IMG/VR virus record: IMGVR_UViG_3300017598_000768
Coordinates: 1 to 64,000 of that record
Length of the DNA stretch: 64,000 nucleotides
Strand: one strand, 5' to 3'
Source: a virus
In this document: positions 24,966 to 31,821 of the stretch, piece by piece
How positions within the stretch are numbered: the first letter of the stretch is position 1
Layout of the letters: each line of letters opens with the position of its first letter
Notes under the pieces: model-generated
Databases searched by the model: none
What the model saw: only the letters and a program-made list of their open reading frames with translations
Told to the model about the DNA's origin: nothing
Made by a program: the position numbers and the translations under genes

Positions 24966-25982
24966 TTAGTTTAAAACTTTCATAAGATCTAAAGCTTCTC
25001 TCAATTGATCTCTACTCTCCAACTCCCCCGGATCGCTGCAACTCACATCGCTCCAATCAATACAATATATCCGTGCAGAATCTTTAAGGCTTTCAAAAAC
25101 TCGCTCCGACGCCTTTCGACCGGATACATCATCGTCGTATCCTGATATATAACTCGATCCTGCAAGCGCCTGTAATTGAGCAGTTGTGACATTCGAGGTA
25201 GACGACGCAACAACATTTGGGAATCCCAGTGTAACAAGCCTCAACGCTTCCATTTCAGCTTCAACCAACATCACCGGCTTCGACCAGTCAACAGCGAACA
25301 TATTAAACCAGACACCAGACCGCGTTAGGCTTGGAAACTTCATATCCTTGAAGTCAGGCCCCGCGATTTCTGGGCTCACAGTCCACATCCTCTTTGTCTT
25401 TCTGAGGCGTTCTCTGAGAATATACACTATCCCATTCACGTCGGTAAGCGGAAAGATTAGGCTGCTGTTATCGGCATTATACCGCACACGCGCTGAAAAC
25501 GCCGCCCACCTCGAAACTCCGCGTTCAAGTTCTAAAAAAGAAATACAACGTCTCCCTTCATAATCCTGCCCTTCCTGCAACAATGGATACTGCCGAACCA
25601 CTCTTTTATCCATCGGCACGTCTTTTTTCTTCGGCTTAGTCCAATCATCATACTTATCTGACGGCGTTATCTGCCTAACCGAATGGTTCTCTTCCAGCGA
25701 ATATACAGCCGCCGCCTCCCATGGATAACGGCCTGACAGGATATAAATATTATGAAGCAGCCTCGCCAGTGGCTGGGCCTCCGTTGTGCAACCAAAACAA
25801 TAGTAGATAGATCTGCCTTCGTCGGAAACAGTAACACCAAAACTCGGTCGCTTATCCTCGCCAGACTCATGTGTCCATGGAGCAAGGGGGCACTTCGCCC
25901 TTATCCACTCTTCGTCGTCTCGGATATCGTCCTCATCTATTCCTATCTCAAGCAGGAAATTTATTACGCCTCGTTTTCGCAT
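24966..25982 (-). CDS. DnaG-like DNA primase (zinc finger plus TOPRIM)
   Basis: Makes RNA primers for lagging-strand synthesis. The N-terminal zinc-binding domain runs from CPLAPWTHESGEDKRPSFG to YYCFGC (Cys/His then CxxC). The TOPRIM domain has MLVEAEMEAL (Glu) and ISGYDDDVSGRKASER (DxD-type acids). At 338 aa it lacks the long C-terminal helicase-binding domain of bacterial DnaG. Weak ribosome site; the start overlaps the membrane-protein gene upstream by 35 bp. Confidence 0.88.
   Translation of the reverse strand: MRKRGVINFLLEIGIDEDDIRDDEEWIRAKCPLAPWTHESGEDKRPSFGVTVSDEGRSIYYCFGCTTEAQPLARLLHNIYILSGRYPWEAAAVYSLEENHSVRQITPSDKYDDWTKPKKKDVPMDKRVVRQYPLLQEGQDYEGRRCISFLELERGVSRWAAFSARVRYNADNSSLIFPLTDVNGIVYILRERLRKTKRMWTVSPEIAGPDFKDMKFPSLTRSGVWFNMFAVDWSKPVMLVEAEMEALRLVTLGFPNVVASSTSNVTTAQLQALAGSSYISGYDDDVSGRKASERVFESLKDSARIYCIDWSDVSCSDPGELESRDQLREALDLMKVLN
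25160..25175. repeat. degenerate palindrome candidate
   Basis: CTGCAAGCGCCTGTAA matches the 16-bp consensus at 13 positions and lies inside the primase gene. It may be chance and is not counted among the 14 copies. Confidence 0.3.
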
Positions 25983-26250
25983 CTTCGAATCGTTCCTCTA
26001 CTTCATCGGCTTTGGTTTGCAAGCGCTTGCAAACACTGGTCCAGCGCCAGTCTTGAAATGCAAAAGTGGTTGCGCACCCCAAATGAGTTATACAAGTCTC
26101 CGTATTCCCCCGCTCATAATGCTTCAAAGCAGACAGGGCAAATGTCCAGAACACAATCGGACCGTACAACCACCACTTCTTCCACCTCCAATAAAAATGG
26201 AAATGGAAAAAATACATGCGCCAACCTACAAAATACAACAGCTTCACCAT
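25948..26250 (-). CDS. aromatic-rich membrane protein, 100 aa
   Basis: AGGAGGCAGAAGAA precedes ATG at 26250. The first 40 residues are very rich in Trp, Phe and Tyr (MYFFHFHFYWRWKKWWLYGP, then IVFWTFALSAL), probably one or two membrane segments. The C-terminal half is charged and helical (KADEVEERFEDAKTRR). The palindrome at 26017-26032 encodes CKRLQ here. Function unknown; position between primase and small proteins gives no clear hint. Confidence 0.55.
   Translation of the reverse strand: MVKLLYFVGWRMYFFHFHFYWRWKKWWLYGPIVFWTFALSALKHYERGNTETCITHLGCATTFAFQDWRWTSVCKRLQTKADEVEERFEDAKTRRNKFPA
26017..26032. repeat. dispersed palindrome copy 6 (perfect)
   Basis: TTGCAAGCGCTTGCAA, extended to a perfect 20-bp palindrome GTTTGCAAGCGCTTGCAAAC at 26015-26034, 35 bp upstream of the primase start and inside the membrane-protein gene. 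Confidence 0.9.
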
Positions 26251-26546
26251 TTCTTCTGCCTCCTAAAACGGATCGTCCTCACCAGCTCGTATTTCATTCT
26301 CTCCACATCTGCTTTGGTGAGTTGCAGCTTGGGAGAAGCTACCCCTTCTCCTGTAAGTGCCTGTACAGCCTTTATTGACTCTCTGAGGTTCACCCCAGCA
26401 ACACTTCCAGCCACCGCCGCATAACGAAACGCCTCCGCCATCTGGCTCATGGACATCCTTGACCTATCGACCGCTTTTTGCATCGCCTTAGCTAATGCTT
26501 TTGCATCTACATCAAGGTTAACATGTATTTTAATTTTAGTCGCCAC
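26244..26546 (-). CDS. hypothetical protein with VRTIRF tail, 100 aa
   Basis: The N-terminus is IKIHVNLDVDAKALAKAMQK, a strand then a helix; the middle is Ala-rich (YAAVAGSVAGVNL). The end LVRTIRFRRQKKW shares the VRTIRF motif with the next gene upstream and with the protein at 6775. It overlaps both neighbours by about 10 bp. No family recognised. Confidence 0.65.
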   Translation of the reverse strand: MATKIKIHVNLDVDAKALAKAMQKAVDRSRMSMSQMAEAFRYAAVAGSVAGVNLRESIKAVQALTGEGVASPKLQLTKADVERMKYELVRTIRFRRQKKW

Positions 26547-26811
26547 CTTTCTTAAACCTTATCGTTCGTACCGGCTCCCTAAGCTTCGGTAGTTTCACAT
26601 TGCTCACAACTGCAACAACGCCGTCTTTCAACGGACTATTACCGCACACCATCAAATGCTCTCGCATTACAGGAATGATAATCTCCCTTAACACCATCTC
26701 CAATAAGTCTTCTTCTGACGGTATCGTATTCAACGCCAACGCCTCATCAAATTCCCCAATCGCTGCTCCGCGACCCTCAATCACTTTTCTGTTTCTTATA
26801 TTAGAAGTCAT
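26536..26811 (-). CDS. hypothetical protein with VRTIRF tail, 91 aa
   Basis: Contains SEEDLLEMVLREIIIPVMRE (helical) and VVAVVSNVKLPKL (strand), ending PVRTIRFKKGGD. The tail is almost the same as that of the adjacent downstream protein, though the rest is unlike it. It overlaps the DnaB-like gene by 11 bp. Function unknown. Confidence 0.65.
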   Translation of the reverse strand: MTSNIRNRKVIEGRGAAIGEFDEALALNTIPSEEDLLEMVLREIIIPVMREHLMVCGNSPLKDGVVAVVSNVKLPKLREPVRTIRFKKGGD

Positions 26812-28054
26812 AGTCCGTTACTCCTACACCAACTCCGCGAACCACCGAATGCTGACTGATATTCATTCGATCCATGTCGTAGTGGATTCTGATCACTCCA
26901 CGCTCCCCCTCACGACCTTTCAACAATTCAAGCAGCTTGTATCCTTCAAGCTCCGCAGGATCATCCGGCTCTCCCTCATCTTCGATCCCAATAACCATAC
27001 TCGCAAGCTGACCGACAGCATCTGACAATGCAATATTCCCAAGGCTTCCCGGTCCCCTTCGGTTGAACTGATACGTTGCGATCACTGGGATCATAAACTC
27101 CGTTGCAATCTTCTTCAAATACTCTGCCGTCGACGTTACACGTTCCCAGTGCGACTCCTGACGCCCTGACGTTCTCAACATATAAGCGCCGTCGACATAA
27201 ACTATATGAGGTCTCGTTTCCCGAATTCTCAACACCAAGTCGTCGACAGTACTGGTGAGGGTTCCTTGCATAAAATAAAATGGATGAGTCGCTCCATCTG
27301 CAATATTCGCCAATGCGTCTCCGACGACCCTTCTACCCAACCACCCGACCTTGCCAATACGAATCAACGTGGCTGGTACATGCGATCGTAGAGCAAGAAT
27401 ACGTCGAACACACTGCTTGACCGGCATCTCCAGCGTCACTACCAGCGGGATTCTGCCATGGTTATACGCATTATTCGCGTTACTCAAGAGCAAATAGCTC
27501 TTTCCCATCCCTGGTCTACCTACCAGCGCCACCGTATCCCCTGGTTGAGCGCCATTGGATACATAATCGAGGTGCTCTATTCCAAACGGCACCCCATCTA
27601 TATAACCCTTTCTCCGTAGTTCATCGTGGTCGACAACCACCGCATCGGCTACATCCTTCAGCTGATGCAATCTTTCCTCCGGATGTCTCTCTTCGAGGCG
27701 CAGGTAAACATCTCGAACAGCAGTCCGAGCTTCAGCCACCTGCCCTTCCCTCAACAGCTCATCAACACGAGCATTCGCCTCCGACAGCATAAACGACTGA
27801 TGCCTCTGCTCAAATCTGTCTAACCAGTAGCCAATCGGTTCATCAGGGAAAGGCTGAATCACCACTCCGGTTTCTGCCTCTATGGTTTCAACCTCTGGCA
27901 AGCGACCGAACTGGATTACGTGCTCATTCATGTATTCGAACACAGGCTTCTCATCGCCCCTAAACAAATCCCCTGAAATTCCGTGCTCACCCAGCAGCGT
28001 CATAGGACTGCTATCCTGAACCATTCGTATTAAGAGCCCAAGACCTACACTCAC
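26801..28054 (-). CDS. DnaB-like replicative helicase
   Basis: Hexameric 5'-3' fork helicase. The RecA-like C-terminal domain starts at about residue 160 with GDTVALVGRPGMGKSYLLL (Walker A GRPGMGKS), then VVTLEMPVKQCVRRIL, Walker B-like HIVYVDGAYML and IPVIATYQFNRRG (Q-loop and arginine). The N-terminal 110 residues are the usual DnaB collar, shorter than in E. coli. GTG start at 28054 with AGGTG upstream. Ends 417 aa. It follows directly the genes at 28057 and 28731 in the operon leading away from the origin-like region. Confidence 0.9.
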   Translation of the reverse strand: MSVGLGLLIRMVQDSSPMTLLGEHGISGDLFRGDEKPVFEYMNEHVIQFGRLPEVETIEAETGVVIQPFPDEPIGYWLDRFEQRHQSFMLSEANARVDELLREGQVAEARTAVRDVYLRLEERHPEERLHQLKDVADAVVVDHDELRRKGYIDGVPFGIEHLDYVSNGAQPGDTVALVGRPGMGKSYLLLSNANNAYNHGRIPLVVTLEMPVKQCVRRILALRSHVPATLIRIGKVGWLGRRVVGDALANIADGATHPFYFMQGTLTSTVDDLVLRIRETRPHIVYVDGAYMLRTSGRQESHWERVTSTAEYLKKIATEFMIPVIATYQFNRRGPGSLGNIALSDAVGQLASMVIGIEDEGEPDDPAELEGYKLLELLKGREGERGVIRIHYDMDRMNISQHSVVRGVGVGVTDYDF

Positions 28055-28056
28055 AA

Positions 28057-28734
28057 TTACACCTGTCCTTTCCTAATTGTCAGCTTGTCAATCTTTTTCG
28101 TTACTCCGAGAACATCAGCCTTCTGTTCTATAATCGCTGTCACACCAACTCCAAAACCGTTCTTGATGTCAGCAAAAACTTGCGAGACTGACTTTGCGCT
28201 GACTGCCTTTTCCGACAAAACTGGAAACATTGTCCTCGCATTCCTCAATCCCGCCCGCTTGCTCAACGTATTATAAAAACTTCCGGCATAGCTTAGACTC
28301 AACGCCCCTCCCTGCGTTATGCCATCCAAAACTAAAAATCCAGCATGTGTCAGCGAATGAACCGCCTCTCCAGCTGGATCAATTTCAAAATCATCACGTG
28401 GTAGCCTTGCTCGATAGAATCGTAACATATCCTCGACGGACGAATTGAACACTTTCATTCTCGTCGTGAGACAAACCGTTGACGGAACATAAATTGCAAG
28501 CGATTGCAAAAGCTCCAAACTATTACTCATTACAAGCAACCACGGCTTCGCCTTTTCCTTGAAAAAAGCGTCGAGCACCATGTCGATGCCCTTTTTTGTG
28601 CTATCGTCCGGCTCCACTTCTATTTTTTTAAGAGGATACCCTCTCTTGTACATCAAATCATACAGCCTGTCCTTCGTGAATTGGTTTCCTTTGAACTTCG
28701 ATGAGTCCCACGGATAAACATATTTACCAGTCAT
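28057..28734 (-). CDS. hypothetical replication-operon protein (possible helicase loader)
   Basis: Between the initiator-like gene (ATGA overlap) and the DnaB-like gene (2-bp gap), where many phages carry a helicase loader. However, no Walker A is visible; segments such as KPWLLVMSNSLELLQSLAIY and GFLVLDGITQGGALSLSY have the spacing of a degenerate P-loop fold. 225 aa. The loader role is inference from position. Palindrome copy 7 lies in the coding region. Confidence 0.6.
   Translation of the reverse strand: MTGKYVYPWDSSKFKGNQFTKDRLYDLMYKRGYPLKKIEVEPDDSTKKGIDMVLDAFFKEKAKPWLLVMSNSLELLQSLAIYVPSTVCLTTRMKVFNSSVEDMLRFYRARLPRDDFEIDPAGEAVHSLTHAGFLVLDGITQGGALSLSYAGSFYNTLSKRAGLRNARTMFPVLSEKAVSAKSVSQVFADIKNGFGVGVTAIIEQKADVLGVTKKIDKLTIRKGQV
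28494..28509. repeat. dispersed palindrome copy 7
   Basis: TTGCAAGCGATTGCAA within the gene at 28057-28734, about 1.6 kb left of the origin-like region. Confidence 0.88.
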
Positions 28735-29672
28735 ACCTCGCCTTCCTCCACAATGAATCTTTCGTCATCATCAGGTTTCTCTGAGCCCCCATCCATCATG
28801 TCGCATACCAGCCAGTCCATTATCTGCCTGCGGTATCCATAAAACTGTGTGAAGTTGACCGACCTTGACAGGCGAACCTTCTTCCCGTCTTCATTCGTCA
28901 TGTCCGTCCTGAACTCCGCCCACCTTCTACACACAGTTTCGAGCAGCTCTACCGGCTCCAGTTCTGCCAGCTCCATTTCCTTCAACCAGTTTCTGGCTTG
29001 ACCCAGCAGCTTCTTCGTCCAAGAATCATTATAAGGGCAGCCTTCCAATTCACAAAACTCTCTCATGATACTGCCAATCCATGACGGCTTCAGCTTGCTG
29101 CTTTTTCTCCTTTCGATTATCTTCTTTCTTGTTGCGATTCCTCTGGCACGTGCTTTTTCACCAAGGGCACGCATCGTATTCTCCTGCCCGGTCGTTTCTT
29201 TCATTGGTTTGACTCCACCATCGTTCATGTGTTTTGACAACCTATCACGCAGATCACTTAACACTTGTAGCCCATACCTTTCTGACTCGTCACCGTAGAA
29301 TACCTCCGTCTTCTCAATGACAAAACTAATAACACCAATCACGTTTGGAGTTATCAATGTCTGATGTCGCACTCCTTTCATTTTATTTCTGAAAGTGAAA
29401 ATACCCCTTTTCGACAAATCAGTTTTCGCTCTCGACACTGCGTCTTCTGAAACACCAACGCTATCACAACAGCCGAAACGCCACCACTTGTCTCCATCGA
29501 AAAAACACCGCGTATACATCAACTTCTTGAATCGCCCTTCTCCAACAGTTCGATCCCACAAAAAATTAAAAAGGAGTTTCTGAACTCCTTCCTTAATTAA
29601 AAAATGCTCGACAGTGCGACCACAATTAAAAATAACCCGCCTGTCCTCAAGTAGTGGGAAAACTTTCTTCAT
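28731..29672 (-). CDS. putative replication initiator, winged-helix type
   Basis: First gene of the leftward replication operon, with GGAGG upstream of ATG at 29672. The N-terminal 110 residues resemble the winged helix of phage replication proteins (O/DnaD-like): CCDSVGVSEDAVSRAKTDLS followed by KRGIFTFRNK. A basic central segment (KARARGIATRKKIIERRKSS) and an acidic C-terminus (DDDERFIVEEGEV) follow. 313 aa. Such initiators commonly bind repeats in or next to their own gene; the A+T-rich repeat region immediately upstream would suit. Confidence 0.6.
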   Translation of the reverse strand: MKKVFPLLEDRRVIFNCGRTVEHFLIKEGVQKLLFNFLWDRTVGEGRFKKLMYTRCFFDGDKWWRFGCCDSVGVSEDAVSRAKTDLSKRGIFTFRNKMKGVRHQTLITPNVIGVISFVIEKTEVFYGDESERYGLQVLSDLRDRLSKHMNDGGVKPMKETTGQENTMRALGEKARARGIATRKKIIERRKSSKLKPSWIGSIMREFCELEGCPYNDSWTKKLLGQARNWLKEMELAELEPVELLETVCRRWAEFRTDMTNEDGKKVRLSRSVNFTQFYGYRRQIMDWLVCDMMDGGSEKPDDDERFIVEEGEV

Positions 29673-29708
29673 AAGCCGACCTCCGAAAAAAATTACATCG
29701 TTAAATAA

Positions 29709-29737
29709 TGAATATCACACATACCGCACTTTGTCAA
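29709..29737 (-). promoter_or_regulatory. probable promoter of replication operon, leftward
   Basis: On the minus strand a perfect TTGACA (29737-29732), a 17-bp spacer and TATTCA (29714-29709), followed by GGAGG and the initiator-like ATG at 29672. The -10 is weak. Confidence 0.55.
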
Positions 29738-29920
29738 GGGATTTATTTCACATGCCAAAAAAACCGACAGCGGCACAGCGGCGCGAAATGTCCCAAATTC
29801 TTTTTCTCTTTAACAGCTGAAAATCTTTGTGTAAAATCACTTTGGAAAAACTGAGAAAAAATCTTTGTGAAAAGATGCGGGATGCGCGAAGCGCTATCTC
29901 TAAAATCTTTTTAATCTTTT

Positions 29921-29940
29921 CTTTTTACTTTAGTAAAAAG
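29921..29940. repeat. inverted repeat CTTTTTACT-TT-AGTAAAAAG
   Basis: Nine-bp arms around a 2-base centre. It shares the core TACTTTAGTA with the inverted repeat 28 bp to the right; possible binding sites or an unwinding element of the origin-like region. Confidence 0.7.
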
Positions 29941-29948
29941 GAAAGATC

Positions 29949-29968
29949 GTAAATACTTTAGTATTTAC
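29949..29968. repeat. inverted repeat GTAAATACT-TT-AGTATTTAC
   Basis: Nine-bp arms around TT. Second member of the TACTTTAGTA pair. Confidence 0.7.
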
Positions 29969-30066
29969 TATGGGAGAAGTAGGCGTAGGACCCACTTTTT
30001 ACCCGACCCACGTGTGGTGGTTGCAATCACTCGTTGCAATCACACTTTTGGCTAATATTCTCCAAC

Positions 30067-30091
30067 AAAAAAATTTGCAAGCGATTGCAAA
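30067..30091 (-). terminator. palindrome copy 8 acting as possible leftward terminator
   Basis: Read on the minus strand, TTTGCAATCGCTTGCAAA can fold into a 7-bp stem with loop TCGC, followed by seven T residues (plus-strand A-run 30067-30073). That is the form of an intrinsic terminator for leftward transcripts arriving from the 30.2-31.8 kb genes, isolating the origin-like region. Confidence 0.5.
30075..30090. repeat. dispersed palindrome copy 8
   Basis: TTGCAAGCGATTGCAA, 8 bp upstream of the -35 of the rightward promoter at 30099. Confidence 0.9.
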
Positions 30092-30098
30092 AAAAGAC

Positions 30099-30127
30099 TT
30101 GACAAGTGTGATTCGGTGTGCTATTAT
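30099..30127 (+). promoter_or_regulatory. near-consensus sigma-70-type promoter, rightward
   Basis: TTGACA (30099-30104), a 17-bp spacer, TATTAT (30122-30127). It is the only clear plus-strand promoter and drives the short RNA at 30134-30216. Confidence 0.85.
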
Positions 30128-30133
30128 ACAGAA

Positions 30134-30216
30134 AATGGCGGTAGTAATCCTCGTACTTGCCGCCCCGCCGACCTGAAGCTCACTGTCACCTGTCAGATAG
30201 TGGGCTTCACTTTTTT
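30134..30216 (+). ncRNA. short plus-strand transcript with micro-ORF
   Basis: The interval from the predicted start (about 30134) to the T-run of an intrinsic terminator is only about 83 nt. A first hairpin can form between GGCGGTAG (30137-30144) and its partner at 30157-30164; the second is the terminator. An ATG at 30135 opens a 13-codon frame, MAVVILVLAAPPT, rich in Val/Ile/Leu, whose TGA touches the terminator stem. It is virtually leaderless. No sense gene follows; the 3' end is antisense to the last codon of the gene at 30207. It could be a regulatory RNA, an attenuator-like leader or a replication-linked transcript. Confidence 0.6.
30175..30216 (+). terminator. intrinsic terminator of the short transcript
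   Basis: GAAGCTCACT (30175-30184) pairs with AGTGGGCTTC (30199-30208), one G-U, followed by AC and six T residues (30211-30216). Confidence 0.8.
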
Positions 30217-30509
30217 GGAACAAACATTTTCTCCACAGTACTTTCAGACGACACCAGCATCTTATCCAGCAGATCTATCTCTGCTTGGATCGCATCTTTT
30301 CTTTCCGTAAAAACATACTCTGTTCTCTGCTCTGTTCCGTCTGGTTTTACCACCCAGATACGCCATTTTTGATCGACTTCATCCCAACGAATATTAGATG
30401 CTCGTCTGATTTGCAGCTGACCAAAATCTCGGAGCATTGATTCGTCATCATACATGAAAAAGATCTCTCCTTCTTTCGAAATCCTAATCGTAATTTCTTT
30501 TCCTGCCAT
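30207..30509 (-). CDS. hypothetical protein, 100 aa
   Basis: ATG at 30509 follows AGGAGGGGGAC, preferred to a longer frame to 30551. The sequence KEITIRISKEGEIFFMYDDE and KWRIWVVKPDGTEQRTEYVF suggests a small beta sheet, with a C-terminal helix (KDAIQAEIDLLDKML). It lies downstream of the DUF2997/DUF1257 pair in the same direction, and may belong with them. Its stop codon overlaps the plus-strand terminator. Confidence 0.7.
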   Translation of the reverse strand: MAGKEITIRISKEGEIFFMYDDESMLRDFGQLQIRRASNIRWDEVDQKWRIWVVKPDGTEQRTEYVFTERKDAIQAEIDLLDKMLVSSESTVEKMFVPKK

Positions 30510-30566
30510 GTCCCCCTCCTGAAACAGCAGCAGCTCCACAGGTAATCCCATGGAGCTGCGCGTATT

Positions 30567-30758
30567 TTATGCTCCGACTTTCACTCCGCTACCGCCTGAC
30601 TGGTGGTACTCGGGCTTCTTTTTAACCTCCGTGTTACCAAGTTTCTTCATGATATCACCCATGAAGTCTAAACAGCCAGTGCCTTCAAACTTCTGAGCGT
30701 CAATCTCCACCTCGGAACCATCGGCACTTATTTTAATCTCGTACTCTCCTTGTGGCAT
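30567..30758 (-). CDS. DUF2997-like protein, 63 aa
   Basis: The pattern EIKISADGSEVEIDAQKFEG, then TGCLDFMGDIMKKLG and a polar tail containing KKKPEY, matches DUF2997 proteins (a beta hairpin with the phrase G-x-x-C and a helix ending in LG). Function of the family is unknown, but it is typically next to DUF1257 (Ycf35), as here, and near Ycf46-type ATPases. The ORF is short and intact. Confidence 0.7.
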   Translation of the reverse strand: MPQGEYEIKISADGSEVEIDAQKFEGTGCLDFMGDIMKKLGNTEVKKKPEYHQSGGSGVKVGA

Positions 30759-30773
30759 TACGTCACCTCCCCA

Positions 30774-31172
30774 TTATGCGGCCCTGACTTTTAAAACAAG
30801 CGACCCGTCAGGATTCTCTGTGCGGTTTTTAATCCTACCACCTTTTCTTCGCACACCTTTTTCAATGAAACTCTGCGAGTAACCTCTTGTCAGTTTGCCG
30901 CCGTTCCTGCCAAGACGACCCGTCAATGAACTGTACCTCGGATCGTTGTCAATAATCAATCGAAAACCACCGCCGTCCTTGACCAAAAATGCCTCTCGAC
31001 GGCTTCCACGACCACCACCAACCTGATCACGCAGGGTTGCTTGAACTTCGTATCCCCTCATTTTAAAATTGGCGTCTGTGTTTTCGATATACTCAACACT
31101 TTGCTGATCACATGATCTCTTGAAACATTCAAGATCGCTTATAACCACACCACATTTTGCCCAGAAACTCAA
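30774..31172 (-). CDS. DUF1257/Ycf35-like protein
   Basis: The start (MSFWAKCGVVISDLECFKRS) matches the DUF1257 opening, in which a short strand is followed by DL-x-CLK. The middle has GYEVQATLRDQ and EAFLVKDGGGFRLIIDND, and the C-terminal QSFIEKGVRRKGG fits the family's last helix region. 132 aa, typical length. It is immediately upstream of the DUF2997 gene. Similarity is judged by eye, so moderate confidence. Confidence 0.6.
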   Translation of the reverse strand: MSFWAKCGVVISDLECFKRSCDQQSVEYIENTDANFKMRGYEVQATLRDQVGGGRGSRREAFLVKDGGGFRLIIDNDPRYSSLTGRLGRNGGKLTRGYSQSFIEKGVRRKGGRIKNRTENPDGSLVLKVRAA

Positions 31173-31224
31173 AAGACACCTTCCTTTCTTCTAAATGTTT
31201 TTGTGAATAATAAATACATACCCC

Positions 31225-31734
31225 CTACTTCTTGCCACCTCCCTTCCCAATTCGTATCGCTCTGATTCCTTTTCGCAACACTGTCTTGTCAATCGTTATC
31301 ATCTTCCTCAACGTATCTACCGGGAGCATCCCTTGTCTGGATACAAAACGTGCAGACTCTGAACCTTCACCAAGCAGCTTAATCGCCGCCTTGTTCGATA
31401 TGAAGCTCCCCTGAGCCTGAAAAAAATATCCGGTCTTGTCAACGCTGAACGGCTTCAAAGTCACAAGCGGAAATGCATTGCCCATGCGTATATAAAAGGA
31501 ATAGTATCGCTTTCGAATGCCAAATCCCTGCTCCGACACAAAAACTTTCACTATCGGATACACACACTGCCAGTAGTCCTCATCTTTTTCATGCACTTGA
31601 ACCACCAACGAGTTCTCCTTCATCTGGTAGAACGGAACCTCGTTCCCATTGACCAGAAAAAACAGCATGAACTTCTCCAGCCTGTGTTGCTGGCTTTTTA
31701 CTGCCCCGCCTCGCCATTTGAATTTACACACCAT
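31225..31734 (-). CDS. hypothetical protein, 169 aa
   Basis: GAGG lies about ten bases before ATG at 31734, and a strong promoter with an operator-like inverted repeat lies upstream, so this is the first gene of the DUF1257/DUF2997 unit. The sequence mixes strands (MLFFLVNGNEVPFYQM, YYSFYIRMGNAFPLVTLKPF) and ends LRKGIRAIRIGKGGGKK, a basic tail loosely like the VRTIRF tails elsewhere. No family recognised. Confidence 0.7.
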   Translation of the reverse strand: MVCKFKWRGGAVKSQQHRLEKFMLFFLVNGNEVPFYQMKENSLVVQVHEKDEDYWQCVYPIVKVFVSEQGFGIRKRYYSFYIRMGNAFPLVTLKPFSVDKTGYFFQAQGSFISNKAAIKLLGEGSESARFVSRQGMLPVDTLRKMITIDKTVLRKGIRAIRIGKGGGKK

Positions 31735-31752
31735 ATCATCATCCTCGCCTCT

Positions 31753-31790
31753 GTTAGTGTTATTTCCATTGTTTAGATAATAACACTAAC
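31753..31790. promoter_or_regulatory. operator-like 12-bp inverted repeat
   Basis: GTTAGTGTTATT (31753-31764) and AATAACACTAAC (31779-31790) are perfect inverted arms separated by 14 bp. The right arm covers the -10 of the leftward promoter at 31777-31805, the centre covers the likely start site. This is the layout of a repressor operator. Confidence 0.75.
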
Positions 31791-31805
31791 TAACTGGAAT
31801 GTCAA
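31777..31805 (-). promoter_or_regulatory. consensus sigma-70-type promoter, leftward
   Basis: On the minus strand a perfect TTGACA (31805-31800), a 17-bp spacer, TATTAT (31782-31777). Palindrome copy 9 lies 16 bp upstream of the -35. Confidence 0.85.
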
Positions 31806-31821
31806 GTGTTTTTCGAGTTAT

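Larger units (their letters stand above)
29675..30133. other. A+T-rich, origin-like non-coding region
   Basis: No convincing gene. It contains direct repeats AAAATCTTTGTG (29820-29831, 29858-29869) and AAAATCTTT (29902-29910), two small inverted repeats sharing the core TACTTTAGTA (29921-29940 and 29949-29968), a duplicated GTTGCAATCAC (30020-30030, 30033-30043), palindrome copy 8, and divergent promoters at its ends. It adjoins the initiator-like gene and is the centre of the palindrome density gradient. A short plus-strand frame at 29752-29820 (MPKKPTAAQRREMSQ) may be a gene remnant. Confidence 0.6.

Noticed and set aside
29970-30176. 68-codon plus-strand ORF over the origin-like region
   Set aside because: It crosses the -35 and -10 boxes and palindrome copy 8, has no ribosome site, and its composition is that of the repeat DNA. 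Only its last 13 codons lie in the predicted transcript.
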